A stretch of DNA of 41,314 nt from a virus. Below are positions 1 through 6,461 of this stretch, one piece after another. Every line of letters starts with the position of its first letter. The stretch's first letter is position 1. The stretch is taken from positions 1-41,314 of IMG/VR virus record IMGVR_UViG_3300049450_000044. One strand, written 5' to 3'. The notes beneath the pieces are model-generated. The model had not been told where the DNA came from. It did not search any database and saw nothing but the letters and a program-made list of their open reading frames with translations. The position numbers were made by a program, and so were the translations under genes.

Positions 1-110
1 TGGGGGGCGCCAGGCGCCGCTGGGGCCTGTCCTGGGACCAGTCGCTGGCCGATGTAGCGCCCGAGCTCGGCATCACCCCATGGCGCGTCCACACGCTCTA
101 CTACCGGTTA
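1..110. repeat. Terminal direct repeat, left copy
   Basis: These 110 bases are identical to 41205-41314. An open reading frame runs through the join, so the repeat most likely reflects assembly overlap of a circular or circularly permuted genome rather than a biological terminal repeat. A real short terminal redundancy cannot be excluded from sequence alone. Confidence 0.95.
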
Positions 111-317
111 GCTGGCATTCGCCCGGTGCTGCTCAACGAGTGGAACCGGTTCCGCGTGCGCGGCGCGGCGATGCTGCGGGCCGAGGCGGTGCGCCTGCGT
201 CGCCTGGCCGACGAGCTGGACGCCGAGGCCGACTATCTCGAGAGCCGGCAATCGAACGGAGCGACCGGATGCAGTGCCGAAGTTGGCGCCGATGTGCAGC
301 CCGAGGCGGCCGATTGA
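3..317 (+). CDS. Helix-turn-helix-like protein, C-terminal part (gene spans the circular join)
   Basis: The frame is open from the left edge to TGA at 315-317 and is the continuation of the frame that starts at 41138 near the right end. The joined protein is about 130 residues. Its middle has the pattern SLADVAPELGITPWRVHTLYYRL, broken here as SLADVAPELGI then TPWRVHTLYYRL, which looks like a helix-turn-helix that recognises DNA. It is followed by an Arg/Glu/Leu-rich helix (around residues 75-100) that may be a coiled coil. No specific family is recognised. It is the first gene of the rightward early operon after the Cro-like gene, and its stop overlaps the next start (TGATG). Confidence 0.7.
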   Translation, partial: GGARRRWGLSWDQSLADVAPELGITPWRVHTLYYRLAGIRPVLLNEWNRFRVRGAAMLRAEAVRLRRLADELDAEADYLESRQSNGATGCSAEVGADVQPEAAD

Positions 318-430
318 TGGCGGCGCAGCTCGACAAGCTGGAGGGCGACCGCATGCTGCTCGCGCTTGAACTGCTGCTGCTGTGGCTGCTGGCCGACGCG
401 CTGATCGCGGTGCTGGTGCTGTGGCGGTGA
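317..430 (+). CDS. Small single-pass membrane protein, 37 aa
   Basis: The ATG at 317 overlaps the stop of the preceding gene, and its own stop overlaps the next gene, so translation is probably coupled. The N-terminal 12 residues are charged (KLEGDR), followed by a leucine-rich hydrophobic stretch of about 23 residues that could span the membrane once. The function is unknown. It is shorter than most gene finders accept, but the tight overlaps on both sides support it. Confidence 0.5.
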   Translation: MAAQLDKLEGDRMLLALELLLLWLLADALIAVLVLWR

Positions 431-918
431 TGGACGACCGGCCCATGCGCGTCTCTGGCGCCGCGGCGGGCGTCCGCGTGTCGGTGCCGGCACGGTTCAA
501 GCTGACGGCGCCGATCGTGGCCGAGCAGGATCTGCACGAGAGCGTGGCCGATGCGCTCGACAGGCTACTGCTGCCGCCGGCCGAGTGGACGTGCTTCCCT
601 GCGGGTAGCGTGCCGTTGCCCCCGCAATTCGCTGCCAAATTAGCCCGCATGGGGTTGAAGCGCGGCTGGCCCGATGTGCTGGTGCTGCACCGGCAACTCT
701 ACGGCATCGAACTCAAGCGGCGCGGTGGCAAGCTGTCGCGCACACGCCTCGTGCGGACCCGGCGCGGTGCATTACGCGAGCTACAGGGCCAACAGGACGT
801 TTTCCCGCGCCTCGAGGCGGCGGGGATGACGATCGCCGTGTGCGACAGCCTGGCCGGCGCGCTGGCCTTCCTGGCGGCCTGTGGCGTGCCGCTACGGTCG
901 CATGCGGTGGCGGCCTGA
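430..918 (+). CDS. VRR-NUC domain nuclease
   Basis: This 162-residue protein has the signature of the VRR-NUC branch of PD-(D/E)XK nucleases. A GWPDVLVL segment carries the catalytic Asp, and a following IELKRRGGKLS segment carries the Glu-x-Lys pair. Downstream QQDVFPRLEAAG and a closing helix are typical of the family. Such proteins cut branched DNA and in phages usually occur as stand-alone domains in replication or recombination clusters. The ATG at 430 was chosen because it overlaps the preceding stop; an upstream in-frame start at 382 would lie inside the preceding gene. Confidence 0.85.
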   Translation: MDDRPMRVSGAAAGVRVSVPARFKLTAPIVAEQDLHESVADALDRLLLPPAEWTCFPAGSVPLPPQFAAKLARMGLKRGWPDVLVLHRQLYGIELKRRGGKLSRTRLVRTRRGALRELQGQQDVFPRLEAAGMTIAVCDSLAGALAFLAACGVPLRSHAVAA

Positions 919-1019
919 TGTCGTTGCTGCGCGCCACGTTGATCACGCTGCTGAGCTGGGCGCTGGCGTTCGGCGCGACCTGGGTGGTGGTGGTGACGAT
1001 GGGGGAGGGGGTGCGATGA
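918..1019 (+). CDS. Small membrane protein, 33 aa
   Basis: The ATG at 918 overlaps the stop of the nuclease gene, and the reading frame ends at TGA 1017-1019, overlapping the next ATG. The product is one hydrophobic helix (LITLLSWALAFGATWVVVV) with a short polar tail. No family is recognised. Support comes from the overlapping start and stop codons in an otherwise gapless operon. Confidence 0.45.
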   Translation: MSLLRATLITLLSWALAFGATWVVVVTMGEGVR

Positions 1020-1450
1020 GCCTCTACCGACTCAACGCATTCCGTGCCACAAACGAGAACGCCGTCCATGCTGGAAACATGGGCGGCGCCTGTAACTGCA
1101 TAACTGGCTTCGGGGTTGCACCCACCGAAGGGGAAGAAGCTTACGCCCCCTTCATAACGCAGCTCCGTGGCCTGAGCAAGGGAGCGCGTACTATGGTCAC
1201 CTCGTATTCACATTCGAGGCCGGAAGGCCGATCGCACCGCGACAAGATCGCGCGGTGGATATTGCCACGCCTGACGCCTGGTTGCCGGGTGCCATCAGCG
1301 AACTGGATGGCCAGGTTTTTGGGCATCAGTTCCAGCGAAGGTGGGCGTCAGATCCGGAGAGCGCTGAACGAGGCGCAGATCGTCACCGAGACGCGAGGCG
1401 TGGGACGTGGGCGGCGGATTTACGTCATCAGCATGGGAGAGCGGCCATGA
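1016..1450 (+). CDS. Probable winged-helix DNA-binding early protein
   Basis: This 144-residue protein starts at ATG 1016, overlapping the preceding stop by four bases. The C-terminal half (about residues 80-140) has a helix-turn-helix-like stretch with WMARFLGISSSEGGRQIRRAL followed by a beta-hairpin-like GRGRRIYVI end, consistent with a winged helix. Those two pieces are separated here by about 15 residues. The N-terminal half has no recognisable domain. It lies directly upstream of, and overlaps by four bases, the presumed replication initiator, so a role in replication control is plausible but inferred. Confidence 0.6.
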   Translation: MSLYRLNAFRATNENAVHAGNMGGACNCITGFGVAPTEGEEAYAPFITQLRGLSKGARTMVTSYSHSRPEGRSHRDKIARWILPRLTPGCRVPSANWMARFLGISSSEGGRQIRRALNEAQIVTETRGVGRGRRIYVISMGERP

Positions 1451-2253
1451 GTGATCTGCCGCAACCGCTGACACCACCTGATTGCGACCTGCGCGGCTTC
1501 GAGTGGATGCAGCTCTGGGGCCATCGCATGTTCACCAGCAGCTGGTATCGGGCTGCCCGCAAGGATGGCCGTGGCGGCATCGCGTCGCTCAAGCTGTACT
1601 GGTCTGCCATGCTGCAATGCCCTGCCGGCAGCCTGCCAAACGACGAGGAGGAACTCTGCATGCTGGCCGACTTTGGCGAGGACATGCGGGCGTGGGCCAG
1701 GCACCGTCCGGTAGCCATGCACGGGTTCGTGCTGTGCGCCGACAATCGCTGGTATCATCCCGTGGTCGCTGAGCAGGTGCTCGACGCCTACGATCGGAAG
1801 CTCAAATCAGCTCGCACCAGGGAGGTCGATCGGGAGCGTCTCAAGCGTTGGAGGGCAAACCACAACGGCGCTCCGCCACCCGACAAACCAAACGGGCAAA
1901 CCCATCCAGAAACACGACATGAAACGCGTTTCGAAACGCCTACTGAAACGCATCACATACCACTAATGCGAATGCCTGAAACGCGTTTCGAAACGCAGCA
2001 TGAAACGGGGGGTGAAACCCCCGACGAAACGTCGCGCGCGACTACAAGACAGTACCAGACAAGACAAGACAGACCCCCCCTAAGCCCCCCCCAAAGCCGG
2101 GGGGGGCGGCGCGGCGCGCCAAAACCACCTCGCAGTGGCTTCAAAGCCGTCGAGCAACGGCTGGCAACAATCGAGGGAACCGCCGAGGAAGTGGCGGAAA
2201 TGCACGAGTTTGCCAGCCGGCTGCGGCTGGTGGCAGGAGGCTCCAATGGCTGA
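1447..2253 (+). CDS. Replication initiator-like protein (DUF1376-type)
   Basis: This 268-residue protein has an N-terminal domain (about residues 15-125) resembling DUF1376: an aromatic FTSSWYRAARKDGRGG start, an ALKLYW-like helix, SLPNDEEEL, and a charged helix with LKRWRANHNG. DUF1376 proteins of phages are associated with replication initiation. The middle (about residues 155-197) is a run of four-residue repeats beginning Glu-Thr, encoded by 12-bp DNA repeats that resemble an origin inside the gene, as in lambda O. The C terminus is a conserved-looking helix ending SRLRLVAGGSNG. The gene overlaps the next one by eight bases. Confidence 0.7.
   Translation: MSDLPQPLTPPDCDLRGFEWMQLWGHRMFTSSWYRAARKDGRGGIASLKLYWSAMLQCPAGSLPNDEEELCMLADFGEDMRAWARHRPVAMHGFVLCADNRWYHPVVAEQVLDAYDRKLKSARTREVDRERLKRWRANHNGAPPPDKPNGQTHPETRHETRFETPTETHHIPLMRMPETRFETQHETGGETPDETSRATTRQYQTRQDRPPLSPPQSRGGRRGAPKPPRSGFKAVEQRLATIEGTAEEVAEMHEFASRLRLVAGGSNG
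1909..2037 (+). repeat. Two blocks of 12-bp iterons, candidate replication origin
   Basis: Twelve-bp units beginning GAAAC occur at 1909, 1921, 1933 and 1945, and again at 1978, 1990, 2002, 2014 and 2026, in exact 12-bp register within each block. The stretch GAAACGCGTTTCGAAACGC is repeated identically at 1921-1939 and 1978-1996 and contains the palindrome GCGTTTCGAAACGC. It lies inside the initiator gene and is followed by an A/C-rich tract and G/C homopolymer runs (2072-2108). This is the arrangement expected of an initiator-binding origin; use as an origin is inferred. Confidence 0.6.
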
Positions 2254-2719
2254 CCAGCTCATCGTCCAGCGTTGGCTCATCCGGCTCGGGAAAATCACCA
2301 GCGCCAGGATCAGCGAGGACGACGCCGCGGATTTCATCGAGGAATTCTCCCCGCTTCTCGCCATGCGGTTCGGTGATGACGCGTTCACAAATGTCTCCCT
2401 CGAATTCGTCGCGGCGGAATGTAAGTACCTCCCCACATACGGCGAACTCGTCGCCCTACTCCGGGACTGGAAACGACAACTGCCAGCGCCATCCTATCCC
2501 GCCCTCAACGACAACGTGGCCGACATGGACGCCAAGAACCGACACTGGCTGAGCTACTACCAACGCCGCGAACGCGAGGGCTTCACACCCCTCCGCGAGA
2601 AGGATGGCAGGTTGTCACGGCCGGACATCACCGATTGGCGCGAACACACCCTCAGCCTGATCCGCCAACACGCCCCCGACGCCTGGGCCTACCTCCTTCG
2701 CGATCACCATGCCGCTTGA
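2246..2719 (+). CDS. Replication-partner protein, possible helicase loader position
   Basis: This 157-residue protein starts at ATG 2246 behind a good ribosome site (AGGAGG at 2235-2240). It is mostly alpha-helical in composition: an N-terminal helix IVQRWLIRLGKI, an acidic DDAADFIEEF segment, and a YLPTYGELVALLRDW motif that recurs in phage proteins found next to DUF1376 initiators. Its place immediately after the initiator matches lambda P, but I see no Walker motif and no direct proof of helicase loading. The end overlaps the next gene by 11 bases. Confidence 0.6.
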   Translation: MADQLIVQRWLIRLGKITSARISEDDAADFIEEFSPLLAMRFGDDAFTNVSLEFVAAECKYLPTYGELVALLRDWKRQLPAPSYPALNDNVADMDAKNRHWLSYYQRREREGFTPLREKDGRLSRPDITDWREHTLSLIRQHAPDAWAYLLRDHHAA

Positions 2720-3287
2720 CGCCAACCCACCACAGTGCGTAGCTACACAACCTGCCGCGCATCACCCGGCGTGCATCCGCGTCCGATGGGCCGTCCTCGC
2801 CACCTACCCAAAAGCCGAAGCCTGGGCCGAACAGAACCTCCGCCAACGCGGCTACACCCCCTTCCTCCCTCGCTACACCACCAGAGTCCGCGATCACTCA
2901 ATCCCATCCCTGGTCCGCGAAGCCTCCCGCCCGCTGTTCGCAGGTTACATCTTCTGCCAGCACAACACCGCCGATCCATGGCGACCAATCCGTTACTGCC
3001 CAGGCATCCGCGCCAACCTTATCGGCGGCAAAGGAGTCCAGTATGCCAACGCGGGCGCTGTGAGCGTGCTACAGGCCAGCGAGGCGCTTCGCCACAGACC
3101 AACCCCTCAGGAACCGTCCTGGCGCCCTGGTGATGCCTGTCAGCCCCGCGACGGGCCATTCGGCGGCCTGCCTGGAGTGGTCCTCAGCACCGAACGACAC
3201 AATGCAACCGTCGGCATCCTCTTCCTCGGACAACTCCGCGAAGTCGTCTACCCATTCGATGCCATCATCAGTAGGAACGACTTCTAG
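2709..3287 (+). CDS. NusG/RfaH-like transcription antiterminator
   Basis: This 192-residue protein combines an NGN-type domain (about residues 25-110: WAVLATYPKAEAWAEQNL, then RGYTPFLPR, then PLFAGYIFC) with a C-terminal KOW-like domain (about 135-185: GDACQPRDGPFGGLPGVV). Both are hallmarks of NusG paralogues such as RfaH and UpxY, which bind RNA polymerase and suppress pausing or termination. It closes the early rightward operon ahead of the late genes, the place taken by Q in lambda, so late-gene antitermination is the natural inference. Spacer 1 of the CRISPR array at 17986 resembles codons 36-46 of this gene. Confidence 0.85.
   Translation: MPLDANPPQCVATQPAAHHPACIRVRWAVLATYPKAEAWAEQNLRQRGYTPFLPRYTTRVRDHSIPSLVREASRPLFAGYIFCQHNTADPWRPIRYCPGIRANLIGGKGVQYANAGAVSVLQASEALRHRPTPQEPSWRPGDACQPRDGPFGGLPGVVLSTERHNATVGILFLGQLREVVYPFDAIISRNDF
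2815..2846 (+). other. Protospacer-like site for spacer 1 (RfaH-like gene)
   Basis: This stretch matches spacer 1 (18015-18046) at 22 of 32 positions. Fifteen of the first 16 match, and the single early mismatch is at position 6, which usually does not count in type I-E. It is immediately preceded by AAG (2812-2814), the classic type I-E PAM. Substitutions respect the reading frame: the spacer reads AETWADTNLQR against AEAWAEQNLRQR here. It marks the locus that the spacer would target in a relative. Confidence 0.6.
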
Positions 3288-3322
3288 CTGACTACCTAAG
3301 TAGAGGAACGGAGCGTACGCCG

Positions 3323-3679
3323 TTGTTAACACTACAGCCGGCAAGATTAAATCCAGGCGGCCGCCCAAAAGGCAGGGCAAATGGCGTCAATTCTGACGTG
3401 CGCAGCATGATGCACCAAGCCCTGCATCGTGTTGGTGGCGTCAAGTATCTTGCACAGCAAGCCATTGATCATCCAGGCGCTTTTCTCACACTGCTTGCCA
3501 AGGTGATGCCAGCGCACATCGTCAGCGAAAGCAGCAACCATCTGCATCTGCATCTCGAGGCCGCAATGCAGATCTCAAAGCAGATGCAGTCCGAGCCCAA
3601 ACGCACGATAACGCTAGAGCCGCAGGCACAAGATGCACCACCAGCATCATTGCTCGATGCGCCGTTGCCCGAGGAATAG
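3323..3679 (+). CDS. Possible small terminase-like or DNA-binding protein
   Basis: The frame of 118 residues begins with TTG at 3323. The N terminus carries GGRPKGRANGVN, a basic motif common at the start of small phage DNA-binding and small-terminase-like proteins. It is followed by a helical segment and HPGAFLTLLAKVMPAH, a pattern seen in the same group. The large terminase gene is 7.4 kb away, and no other small terminase candidate was recognised. The start is uncertain because TTG is used and the ribosome site is weak. A packaging role is a suggestion only. Confidence 0.5.
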   Translation: MLTLQPARLNPGGRPKGRANGVNSDVRSMMHQALHRVGGVKYLAQQAIDHPGAFLTLLAKVMPAHIVSESSNHLHLHLEAAMQISKQMQSEPKRTITLEPQAQDAPPASLLDAPLPEE

Positions 3680-3693
3680 CGATCGTGATCAGC

Positions 3694-3724
3694 ATGCTCC
3701 GCTAACTTACAATAAGTGGAGCAT
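3694..3724 (+). terminator. Hairpin, possible end of early operon
   Basis: ATGCTCC at 3694-3700 pairs perfectly with GGAGCAT at 3718-3724, and an inner ACTTA pairs with TAAGT across a three-base loop, leaving a four-base bulge. It sits 15 bases after the last early gene. There is no T-run, so it may be a weak terminator, an antiterminator target or an mRNA-stabilising stem. Confidence 0.4.
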
Positions 3725-4032
3725 CCCAATGATATCAACGACTTAGCTGTTATGTGACAGCGTTGGGCTTCAGTGGGGCTTCATCCCGGCAAGCGACAGC
3801 CCGCGTGTGTTGCAGTGCAGCGTGTAGCTACACAGCCACCACAGAGTAGCGAACCAACACGACCCACATCGGCGCGGACCAGCCACACGCACGCAGCAGC
3901 ACCAACGCTCTAGCCGCATCGCACCACTGGCCACCAATCGCCATCACCACCAGGATCGACCCCCGTGCCATGGCCCCCCTTCGAGCGGCATCGACTGACA
4001 CCCACGCCCACCCTCACACCCCTCCGAAATTT

Positions 4033-4060
4033 TTGGCATGCTCGTAACTACGTATATACG
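4033..4060 (+). promoter_or_regulatory. Candidate sigma-70-type promoter
   Basis: TTGGCA at 4033-4038 is followed after 16 bases by TATACG at 4055-4060, about 30 bases before the ATG at 4092. The core GTATATACG also occurs just ahead of the mini-CRISPR array (17973-17981). It would drive the small membrane-protein genes. Confidence 0.4.
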
Positions 4061-4091
4061 TCGGCACATACACCATGGCAGGTGAACGGCG

Positions 4092-4277
4092 ATGACGATT
4101 GGGTTTGTGTTTTGGCTGGTGATGCTTATTTGGATCATCTTTTGGGTATTTGGGAATTTCACGCCGGCGGGTCAGCCTTACTGGAACCGAGGTGGCTGGC
4201 TGGTGGGGTTTGTGCTGTTTTTTCTGCTTGGTTGGGCGGTATTTGGGTTTATGATTCAGGGGCCTGGTGTGAGATGA
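4092..4277 (+). CDS. Small two-helix membrane protein, 61 aa
   Basis: Two hydrophobic segments are visible, about residues 3-22 (FVFWLVMLIWIIFWVFGNF) and 36-55 (LVGFVLFFLLGWAVFGF), separated by a short polar loop PAGQPYWNRGG. The start at 4092 follows GGTGAACGGCG. The end overlaps the next gene by four bases, and both encode tiny membrane proteins. The function is unknown; holin-like architecture is possible but nothing proves it. Confidence 0.6.
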   Translation: MTIGFVFWLVMLIWIIFWVFGNFTPAGQPYWNRGGWLVGFVLFFLLGWAVFGFMIQGPGVR

Positions 4278-4441
4278 ACCTGGTTCTTCTGCTGATCATC
4301 ATCATTGTGCTGTTTGGGGTTGGTGGTGGCGGCTACTACGGCCCGCGCTACGGGTGGGGACCGAGCCACTACGGCGGGCTTGGTCTGGTGCTGCTGATCA
4401 TTGTGCTGGTGCTGCTGTTCGGTGGCGGCCGGTTCTGGTGA
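4274..4441 (+). CDS. Small glycine-rich membrane protein, 55 aa
   Basis: The ATG at 4274 overlaps the preceding stop. Residues 2-14 (NLVLLLIIIIVLF) and 37-49 (GLVLLIIVLVLLF) are strongly hydrophobic and flank a Gly/Tyr-rich loop (GGGGYYGPRYGWGPSHYGG). This layout resembles small phage and bacterial membrane peptides of unknown role. The stop (TGA) overlaps the GTG start of the broken methyltransferase fragment that follows. Confidence 0.55.
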   Translation: MNLVLLLIIIIVLFGVGGGGYYGPRYGWGPSHYGGLGLVLLIIVLVLLFGGGRFW

Positions 4442-4518
4442 GCATCAGGCTGTTGGCGGGAGACGCAAGAGATGTGCTGGCGACGCTTGCGGCTGAGAGT
4501 GTGCAGTGCGTGGTGGCT
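4438..4518 (+). pseudogene. 5' fragment of a disrupted DNA methyltransferase
   Basis: Starting at GTG 4438, the frame reads SIRLLAGDARDVLATLAAE then SVQCVV, clearly homologous to the N terminus of the intact methyltransferase beginning at 4789 (IKLLRGDCRDVLRTLPSD then SIQCCV). The homology stops at about 4515, precisely where a minus-strand gene ends. The matching C-terminal piece is found 1.9 kb downstream at 6462-6712. The frame continues a little into unrelated sequence but lacks all catalytic motifs. Confidence 0.75.
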
Positions 4519-4790
4519 TATTCCTCCTCGTCGTCCGCCACTGGCACCCAGGTCCAGGTCATTACCCAGCAACCGCCATTACCGCGCGAATAGAGCGGCT
4601 TATCATCCACCTCTAGCTCGTCATTCACCGGCACCGCTGCGGCGCATTCGGGATACTTAGGGTTGGCGTCATGCAGCCAATGAAGCACCTCGCCCTGGCA
4701 GATCCTTTTGCCGCCCATACGTGCGAGGAACTCGGCTTTAAACTCTTCATCGCTCATTGCCACGGCGGGCGCTTGGTCGAGGTCAGCCAT
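4518..4790 (-). CDS. Small acidic protein of unknown function, 90 aa
   Basis: The start at 4790 is supported by AGGAG seven bases upstream on the minus strand. The protein is acidic, with MADLDQAPAVAMSDEEF at the front, an EFLARMGGKRICQGEVLHWL helix in the middle and DDEEE at the end. Those segments are separated in the chain. Its ATG overlaps the ATG of the divergent methyltransferase by two bases. It belongs to the inserted cassette. No family is recognised. Confidence 0.6.
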   Translation of the reverse strand: MADLDQAPAVAMSDEEFKAEFLARMGGKRICQGEVLHWLHDANPKYPECAAAVPVNDELEVDDKPLYSRGNGGCWVMTWTWVPVADDEEE

Positions 4791-6030
4791 GATTAAACTC
4801 CTAAGGGGAGATTGCAGGGATGTGCTGAGAACACTCCCAAGCGATAGCATACAGTGTTGCGTAACCTCACCACCTTATTACGGTTTGCGTGATTATTCGA
4901 CGGCACAATGGAATGGCGGGGATGAGAACCACGAACACGATCGCGTCCCAGCTAGAAATGGGCGTGGAGGATCAGGCTCCCCAGGCAAGCAGACCGAAGG
5001 GGCGTTCCCATCGACACTGCCGGCCGATATATGCTCCTGCGGTGCGGTGCGCGTTGACCGCCAGATCGGGTTGGAGGCGACGCCTGACGAGTATCTGGCG
5101 ATGATGGTTGGGGTGTTCCGTGAGGTGCGCCGTGTGCTGCGGCCGGATGGGACGTGCTGGGTGAATATGGGTGATAGCTACGCAGGCACCAACACGATGG
5201 GGCGTGGTGCGGGTGATGGTACGCGTGTGGACGGTCGGGGCGTGCCGTTTGGGCCGAGCATGAAGCATTTGGTGCCGTCTGAGGTGCGGTCAGTAGTTCC
5301 GTCCGGCGCCAAGCCCAAAGACCTGCTGCTGATGCCGGCGCGTTTGGCGCTGGCGTTGCAGGCGGATGGGTGGTGGGTGCGGTCGGATATCATTTGGCAC
5401 AAGCCGAACCCGATGCCTGAGAGCGTCACTGACCGGCCGACGAGCGCGCATGAGCATGTGTTCCTGCTGACGAAGAGCGCGAGGTACTGGTATGATGCGG
5501 ATGCGGTGCGGGAGGAGCCTAGCTCTACGTCGCATGGGTGGCTGCCTGCCGCAGTAGCTCCAGCAACGGATAAATACTCGGCTGTGGGTAATGGGCACGA
5601 CGGGAAGCGGAATGCGCCCAACCCCGCCGGCCGCAACCTCCGGAACGTCTGGACGATCGCCACGCATAGTTTCGCTGCCGCACACTTTGCGACCTACCCG
5701 CCTGCGCTGGCCGAGCGCTGCATCAAGGCTGGCACCAAGCGCGGGGATACCGTCCTCGATCCTTTCGCCGGCGCGGGCACCACTCTCCTCGTGGCTGATC
5801 GCCTGCAACGCGATGCGATCGGCATAGAGCTTAACCCAGAGTATTTGGCTATGACTCAGGCGAGGATCGAGGGCGACGCAGGGCTTTTTGCCAGCGTTGA
5901 AGAAGCCCCTCCGCAGAGCCTCGATTTACCTTCAGCTCCTCACGCGAATGGCAAGGCCGACATAACGTTGCTAGATTATCTAGAGCGTGAGATTGCGAAT
6001 ACCGATGTGGAACTATGTGATGCACGTTAA
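4789..6030 (+). CDS. DNA adenine/cytosine-N4 methyltransferase
   Basis: This 413-residue protein is a beta-type amino-methyltransferase. The catalytic motif IV TSPPYYGLRDY is near residue 30, and the AdoMet-binding motif I DPFAGAGTT with IGIELNPEY is near residues 320-350. Between them are the expected IIWHKPNPMPESV and HVFLLTKS elements of DNA N4/N6 methylases. It likely modifies phage DNA against host restriction; the target sequence cannot be read. The ATG at 4789 has GAGG about eight bases upstream. The last 60 codons overlap the convergent HNH gene, and the C-terminal tail has no similarity to the remnant at 6462. Confidence 0.9.
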   Translation: MIKLLRGDCRDVLRTLPSDSIQCCVTSPPYYGLRDYSTAQWNGGDENHEHDRVPARNGRGGSGSPGKQTEGAFPSTLPADICSCGAVRVDRQIGLEATPDEYLAMMVGVFREVRRVLRPDGTCWVNMGDSYAGTNTMGRGAGDGTRVDGRGVPFGPSMKHLVPSEVRSVVPSGAKPKDLLLMPARLALALQADGWWVRSDIIWHKPNPMPESVTDRPTSAHEHVFLLTKSARYWYDADAVREEPSSTSHGWLPAAVAPATDKYSAVGNGHDGKRNAPNPAGRNLRNVWTIATHSFAAAHFATYPPALAERCIKAGTKRGDTVLDPFAGAGTTLLVADRLQRDAIGIELNPEYLAMTQARIEGDAGLFASVEEAPPQSLDLPSAPHANGKADITLLDYLEREIANTDVELCDAR

Positions 6031-6427
6031 CCCGGTCATCACTGCCGCAAAGCACGCACAAGCGCCCATCGCGTTGCAGCGCTTGTCGGCGTTGCTCGCG
6101 CCATTCACCAATATAGGGAGCGGTCTTGCCGCCGCGCCAGAAGTGGCTTCGGTCGCCTGTATAGAGGGTGGCGCGCAGCTTGGCGTAACACACTCGGCTG
6201 CATACCTTGCGTTTCTCCGATGCCGCAGCCTTGAAAGTGGTGCCGCATACGGCGCAAGTGAACGTGGTTGCGCGAGTGCCTCCCCACCTCGCAGCCTGAT
6301 AGCATCGCTGCGAGCAGAACCTATTGGCGTCATTCGTGATGCTGGACGCAGAGCGATAGAACGATTTACCGCATTGCTCGCATACAAAGTCTCTACCGTT
6401 TTTAGGCTTAGGTGGCGGCTTGCTCAT
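5849..6427 (-). CDS. HNH endonuclease with zinc-finger repeats
   Basis: This 192-residue protein has two N-terminal Cys4-like fingers (CEQCGKSFY with FCSQRCY, then CAVCGTTF with VCSRVCY) and a C-terminal HNH domain (about residues 120-165: LCVLCGSDD, VNVHHIVPHR, NLATLCRPCH). The paired cysteines and HH/H residues form the metal-bound active site. Free-standing HNH proteins of this form act as homing endonucleases in phages. It overlaps the 3' end of the methyltransferase by 182 bases on the opposite strand, and it lies inside the inserted cassette. Confidence 0.85.
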   Translation of the reverse strand: MSKPPPKPKNGRDFVCEQCGKSFYRSASSITNDANRFCSQRCYQAARWGGTRATTFTCAVCGTTFKAAASEKRKVCSRVCYAKLRATLYTGDRSHFWRGGKTAPYIGEWREQRRQALQRDGRLCVLCGSDDRVNVHHIVPHRYSQSHALDNLATLCRPCHSREELKVNRGSAEGLLQRWQKALRRPRSSPES

Positions 6428-6461
6428 CGCTGGATTGTATCATTACCGACGCCAAATAGTC

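Larger units (their letters stand above)
3680..4091. other. Noncoding stretch between early genes and accessory genes
   Basis: No convincing gene lies here. It holds a strong hairpin at 3694-3724, a perfect 12-bp palindrome GTGTAGCTACAC at 3822-3833, and a candidate promoter at 4033-4060. The middle (3835-4020) is rich in CA/CC runs with nothing recognisable. It probably separates the early transcript from the next operon. Confidence 0.6.
4516..6461. mobile_element. HNH/methyltransferase cassette inserted in a methyltransferase gene
   Basis: The segment is bounded by the N-terminal and C-terminal pieces of one methyltransferase (4438-4515 and 6462-6712). Inside are a small minus-strand gene, a complete second methyltransferase and an HNH endonuclease. 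The pattern is best explained by homing or gene conversion that replaced the core of the resident gene with a related gene plus its nuclease. Boundaries are judged from loss of protein similarity and may be off by several bases. Confidence 0.6.

Noticed and set aside
5987-6461. Plus-strand frame upstream of the methyltransferase 3' fragment
   Set aside because: This is the antisense shadow of the HNH gene; similarity to methyltransferases begins only at about 6462.
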